Of a stretch of DNA of 64,000 nucleotides, positions 59,965 through 64,000 are shown one piece after another. The stretch is from Plectrocnemia conspersa. Taxonomy: Eukaryota; Arthropoda; Insecta; Trichoptera; Polycentropodidae. The notes under the pieces were generated by a model. The model saw nothing but the letters and a program-made list of their open reading frames with translations, was not told the origin of the DNA and did no database searches. The translations under genes and the position numbers were made by a program. Numbering within the stretch: position 1 is the first letter of the stretch; every line of letters begins with the position of its first letter. Where the stretch lies: assembly GCA_009617715.1 (NCBI GenBank), contig VTFK01000014.1:1488001-1552000 (forward strand). Direction: 5' to 3'.

Positions 59965-62365
59965 CGTGTTCTTGTTTGCATATGTATTTTATAACCTATT
60001 TTAAAAATAATAATTATATTGGACGTATATTTATTCATAATAAAATTATTGGGTAGTACTAAAAAAAAATAATATAATGAGTAATGAACTGTCCTATAGT
60101 TTAAAGCATTTTTTTAAGAAGACTCCTATTCCACATATAACGGTATCTGGCACAGGTCTTTCGGGTCTTAATCCTTCACTATAGTCGACTATAAAACCTT
60201 ATATTAAACCGTACTACGCCAATTATCTCTCTGTGGAAATTTTCTGGTTTGATTACTACGTATTCAATCTTACAAAATATATCCATATATGTTCTTAATT
60301 CGCGTATTTCCTTGACCGTGACTCTTGAGTACATTTAGTGAAAACTTGGTTAACCTGATTTTAAGATTATTACTACCTTGAACGTATTCAACTCTCAAAC
60401 TTTCAGTGAAGTCAAGATACTTTTATTCATAATAAAATGATTGGTTAGTACTACTGCAATTAAATTAATAAAATAAATAAATAATCACATTGAAAATGTA
60501 CTAAGGTACAAAGTTAGTGAAACATTAATAATATATGATAAATCTATGATAACATTTATGCTTATAACTGACTAATGAGAAAGGGTCGTTTTAATCCTTT
60601 TAACTCGGTTACACTTTAATGTCCAAAACGCCATTTAATCCCAAACTTGGACGTAGGATATAAACCTGACATTTTTATCAGCTTAGACGACACCCTGGTG
60701 CGTCGTTTCATTTCATATTTATTAAAAACTTTACCAAATTATAATATATATAATTTTTTTTATTTATTTCAATATATTTTTTATATATTGGTATCAAATC
60801 ATAACACAATATTTTAGTTAAATGTTTATTTATATATATAAAAATAAACATTACTCATTATTTACATGTATTTATTCAATCAAAAATACTAGAACTATAA
60901 ATATAGGACGTTTACCATCTGTTATGCAACTATCTATATTCAATCAATTCCATTGTGTTTGTTCATCAATTTTCTATTGTTCGGCTCTTAACTGTTTGTA
61001 CTCAAGTGAATGTAGTTAACGATGCTTCATTTTCAACAAAACTAAACCGCCTGAGATTTATGTAAAGTTTTATCTGATAAATTTTGGAAGGTGGTTAGAT
61101 AGCACGCATGGTTGTTTGATTCTATCCTTTTATTTAAAAAATATCTTATTTCACAATTGCGTAACATGATCCACGAACCAGATGGTTTTGGATATAAATT
61201 TCAATTTCAACTCCTTGACAGTGTTCCTCGTAAAATATAAATTAAATTAGTTATACATATCCTGTCATCCTAAATGATATATCATTATTTACGAGGCGTC
61301 TTATCCTATCTGTCACTCTGGGCGTTTATTATGTCATCGTAATCGTTCCTCCTAAGACTTCCCACACACGCACGATTATCAATTTCGTCAATGTCTATGA
61401 GAATTATATGCATAATCAGAGAACAATGCCAGAAAAACTGTATAATCCTTACTCTACGGTACGTTCACCTCGAGCGTTATTATGTAATTTGTCCGAATTT
61501 AAAAAGAGCACGTTCTAGTAACGACACGTCATTTAACGCCGAATGGTGTTTTGACACGTGTGTAAAATTTATGATGTATGGTCTATTGCTATGTTATTTA
61601 TGCATCTAATCGCGATCGCCGCAGACTCCCTTCATGCCGTAATTTGTGATGAAAAGCAGACAAATCCCTGTGTGTGCGGAGCTTAGTCGCATATTTATGG
61701 CTTGTTTATGATCGCAGGGTGTGTAGAAAGGCTCGTTATTGTGTGTCCCCATGTCCATACATGAGGCATGGTGATGCTACACCCACAGTTTCGCGATGGG
61801 TGGTGGGTGTGCAGAAAGTGGGGGAGAGAGAATGAGTGACTAACTGTTTGGGATGTTGAATCACGAAACGTAGGTGCTTTAAAGGATATTATAATACGAT
61901 GATGTTGATTTTATTCGCTTGTCGTGCGAGTTCAAAGTAACAACCGGAGTATAATGATGACGCGGAACTAACGTGCTTGATTTTGTCTGATTAGGATTGA
62001 TCGATCTTCCACGATGGGTATGTATCATCTTAGACTCGAGTTTATTTATGGTCTGCGCGTAGACGTAAATGGAGCTGAGGCGTGACGAAGATATAATATT
62101 TTGTGTTGTGATATTTATCTCATATATTTTTTAAACGCGTCTTCCTATAAATATATATTTTACCAGGTTTTATTCCATCGTGTAACGCGGTGGAACGGCG
62201 TTCCGGCACCTTTTTTTACGGTCTTTTTAATGTTTAATAAGCAATTGATACATTTTATTGTTTAAGTTTAAACATGAAAGAAAATTCCAGTTGGCCCTAC
62301 CTACCCCCCACCCCTCTGAATGACATACCGTCGCAGTGAAAACGTATTCATAATAAGTGAGAAAC
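59965..62365. other. Spacer between the two facing repeat copies
   Basis: No gene recognised. The part 61600-62060 is GC-richer and has an inverted CACCC/GGGTG pair at about 61779-61810. GTGGAACGGCGTTCCGGCAC near 62189 resembles a transposon terminus but has no partner. Frames at 60822 and 61391 are unrecognised. Confidence 0.35.
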
Positions 62366-62373
62366 GAATAAAG

Positions 62374-62628
62374 CATATCTAAACCGAATTTTGACCAATA
62401 GGAGAGCGCAAAAAACAATTATCACTTCTCAGAAGTTAAAAATTCACGCCAAAAGCAATAAAATCGTGCCGTCGCCCTCGCAGCGGGAACGCTCGTTGCC
62501 GAGCGTTCCCACTGCAACGGCGCCAACACGATTTTATTGCTTTTGACGTGAATTTTTAACTTCTGAGAAGTAATAATTATTTTGCGCCCTCCTATTGACC
62601 AAAATTCGATTTGAATACACTTTAACCA
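62374..62628. repeat. 255-bp palindrome, 4-nt centre
   Basis: The centre is GGGAACGCTCG (62485-62495), TTGC, CGAGCGTTCCC (62500-62510). The arms extend about 125 bp each through CAATAAAATCGTG, TTAAAAATTCACG, ACTTCTCAGAAG and ACCAATAGGAG with few mismatches and small gaps. Confidence 0.85.
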
Positions 62629-62777
62629 ATGCTCTTATATAAGAAGTCCGTAGTAATATCGGTAAGGATAGCTATCATATTTTAAAACAAAGTATAATAT
62701 CGAAATGCAGATAAACTATGGAGCAATATGCGAGATGCAACATCTGTTTGTACTTCTTCTGCTCATTTTTCCTAAGA

Positions 62778-62817
62778 GATGGGTTTGATTAGTTCGTATG
62801 AACTAATCAAACCCATC
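62778..62817. repeat. Perfect 18-bp-arm hairpin
   Basis: GATGGGTTTGATTAGTTC (62778-62795) is exactly mirrored at 62800-62817 across GTAT. The corresponding place in copy 4 (59595-59630) has only one arm. Confidence 0.85.
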
Positions 62818-63564
62818 GTATTTTAGACTTGACCCAATGAAAGTTCTAAAATTGTAATTAGTTTTAGAATTTCTATTAGGTCAAGTTAGGTTTGAATTAT
62901 TCGTTTAGGTTAGGTTTGAGTTTATACAGCAAATTTACGTTTCACAACTCTCAAATTAAATTTCATATAATTTCACTATCGCCTATCAGTTGAATTATAT
63001 TTTCGCTAGTAGAAATATATGTGTATCTACTGGTGAAAATGTATTTGGACTTTGGACTGAAAACTGCCAGATAAATTATATATTTACTAGTAAAAATATA
63101 TATGTATCTACCGATGAAAATGTATTCCGATATGATTTCACTGAAATGACATATTTTAAAAAATATTTTCGGGATAGACTCGAGATTGTTTTTTTTAATT
63201 TCAGGGACGTAATCTATGCTTTTTTCAGGGAGAGATGGGCAAAAATTGATTAGTTAGTGATCGTTTGTTTAAATATTTTGATTTTATTAAAATTCATAGT
63301 ATTTCATTAAATTCCATTTATTTTACTGGACAAATTTTACCCTATTGTAAATGTGCTGCAGCTGCTGTACATATCACACAACGAAAAATTTTCAAAAAAT
63401 TATCCTCTTATTCACTCGAAAACATTTTATTTCACGTTGAGTCAATTTAAAAAGGATGTTAGATAGCAAAAATGTTTAGCTTGCACTTTAGGCTTGCATA
63501 CTTGACTAAACATATTGGTCTGAAGATATTGATGAAATATGTCAATCAGACTACCACTAAACTA

Positions 63565-64000
63565 CAGGCGGCCCTCGACTTTCGCACATAATTGGTTCCT
63601 AAAAATGTGTGCGAATTTTGAATGTTCGAAAGTAGAGGGAAGTGAAAAAATTGAAATTGTGTGTATTTAAAAATATTTATTTATCAAGTAAATATAATAT
63701 GTTTAAGTGGCCTTTAAGAGACATGTTTAAGTGGGGTTTCCTTTGAAAAAGTTATCAAGAGTTAACTGTTTTCCATTACTTCATATAGTATAAATAAGGG
63801 CTATGTCTTTATTGATCGCCCTACGCACTTGAGATATGCGTTATCCATTGGGATCAAATCTTCCATAATATTTAAAAAATTTGTCAAGAAGCGTGAAGCT
63901 TCATTCATATTTTTCATTGTTAAAGAGTTTTCCAAAATAAACCTGTCTACTACTACATTAAATATTTGGCTAGAGGAATATTCTCCATCTTCAATAATTT
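63565..64000 (-). mobile_element. pogo/Tigger-like element, copy 2 (cut by window end)
   Basis: Begins CAGGCGGCCCTCGACTTTCG after TA at 63563-63564 and follows copy 1 (45518 onward) to the last base of the window, including the complement of the FNVDETGLFWK coding block near 63930-63965. The right end lies outside the window. Confidence 0.85.

Larger units (their letters stand above)
62370..63330 (-). repeat. Dispersed repeat family R, copy 5 (long, inverted)
   Basis: Complement of the series in 59030-59960, ending at 63290-63330 in AATTCATAGTATTTCATTAA. It differs in having its GC-rich end duplicated head-to-head as a large palindrome at 62374-62628. The frame at 62990-63253 (YIFASRNICVSTGENVF repeated as YIFTSKNIYVSTDENVF) reflects the internal TCACTGGTAAATATAT-type duplication and is not a gene. 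Confidence 0.7.

Noticed and set aside
62185..62215. Transposon terminus GTGGAACGGCGTTCCGGCAC
   Set aside because: No partner end found. The short internal palindrome alone is insufficient.

Overview
The window is AT-rich eukaryotic nuclear DNA (roughly two thirds A+T) with spliced genes, GT-AG introns and dense decayed transposons. The two recognisable host genes, RpL10Ab and the FEZ-family gene Unc-76, carry insect-like protein sequence, so this is most likely an insect outside Drosophila. The order cannot be fixed from sequence alone. There are no bacterial operons, CRISPR arrays or phage genes. Most long open frames here are chance AT-rich frames.

Host genes. (1) RpL10Ab (ribosomal protein uL1), plus strand, four coding exons between 25018 and 26401, complete at 217 residues. 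It has a polypyrimidine (TCT/TOP-type) initiator at 24971-24978, a poly(A) signal at 26428, and a likely H/ACA snoRNA in intron 2. (2) The first coding exon of a FEZ/Unc-76 homologue, plus strand, 33084-33529, behind a CpG-rich promoter with a perfect NRF1/Ewg palindrome. No later exon was recognised in the remaining 30 kb, so most of 33.5-64 kb appears to be one very long intron. (3) A candidate unrecognised minus-strand gene whose last three exons lie at 20135-20197, 19802-20019 and 19467-19518, with in-phase splice sites. (4) A weaker single candidate plus-strand exon at 21777-21901.

Mobile DNA, left to right. 0-6.4 kb: hAT-like repeat copies, a 187-bp TA-flanked MITE, a LINE reverse transcriptase remnant and a degenerate tandem repeat. 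8.87-11.24 kb: a 2.4-kb element with about 320-bp terminal inverted repeats enclosing a frameshifted gene of a widespread but uncharacterised protein family. 11.9-13.2 kb: LTR pieces and a third hAT-like copy. 17.0-17.7 kb: a hAT element with perfect 8-bp target duplications and a transposase C-terminus. 20.9-21.2 kb: an inverted pair of tRNA-Trp-type retrotransposon primer-binding sites. 26.7-30.3 kb: a nested mosaic (piggyBac remnant interrupted by an LTR, then a hAT transposase interrupted by a 437-bp hAT MITE). 35 kb: a LINE remnant. 39 kb: a Tc1/mariner remnant. 40 and 55 kb: a related inverted-repeat element. 45.5 and 63.6 kb: two pogo/Tigger elements. 46.5 kb: a second copy of the MITE, with a perfect target duplication. 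53.8-54.8 kb: an unclassified TIR element. 59-63.3 kb: two inverted copies of a dispersed repeat, one ending in a 255-bp palindrome.

The remaining sequence is AT-rich intergenic or intronic DNA with scattered GC-richer islands (about 7.0-7.3, 8.2-8.4, 42.2-42.6, 44.0-44.8, 48.2-48.6, 52.0-53.1, 56.4-57.9, 61.6-62.1 kb). These are the best candidates for conserved regulatory DNA, and those past 33.5 kb would lie inside the Unc-76 locus. All element classes are assigned from motifs read by eye; no searches were run.
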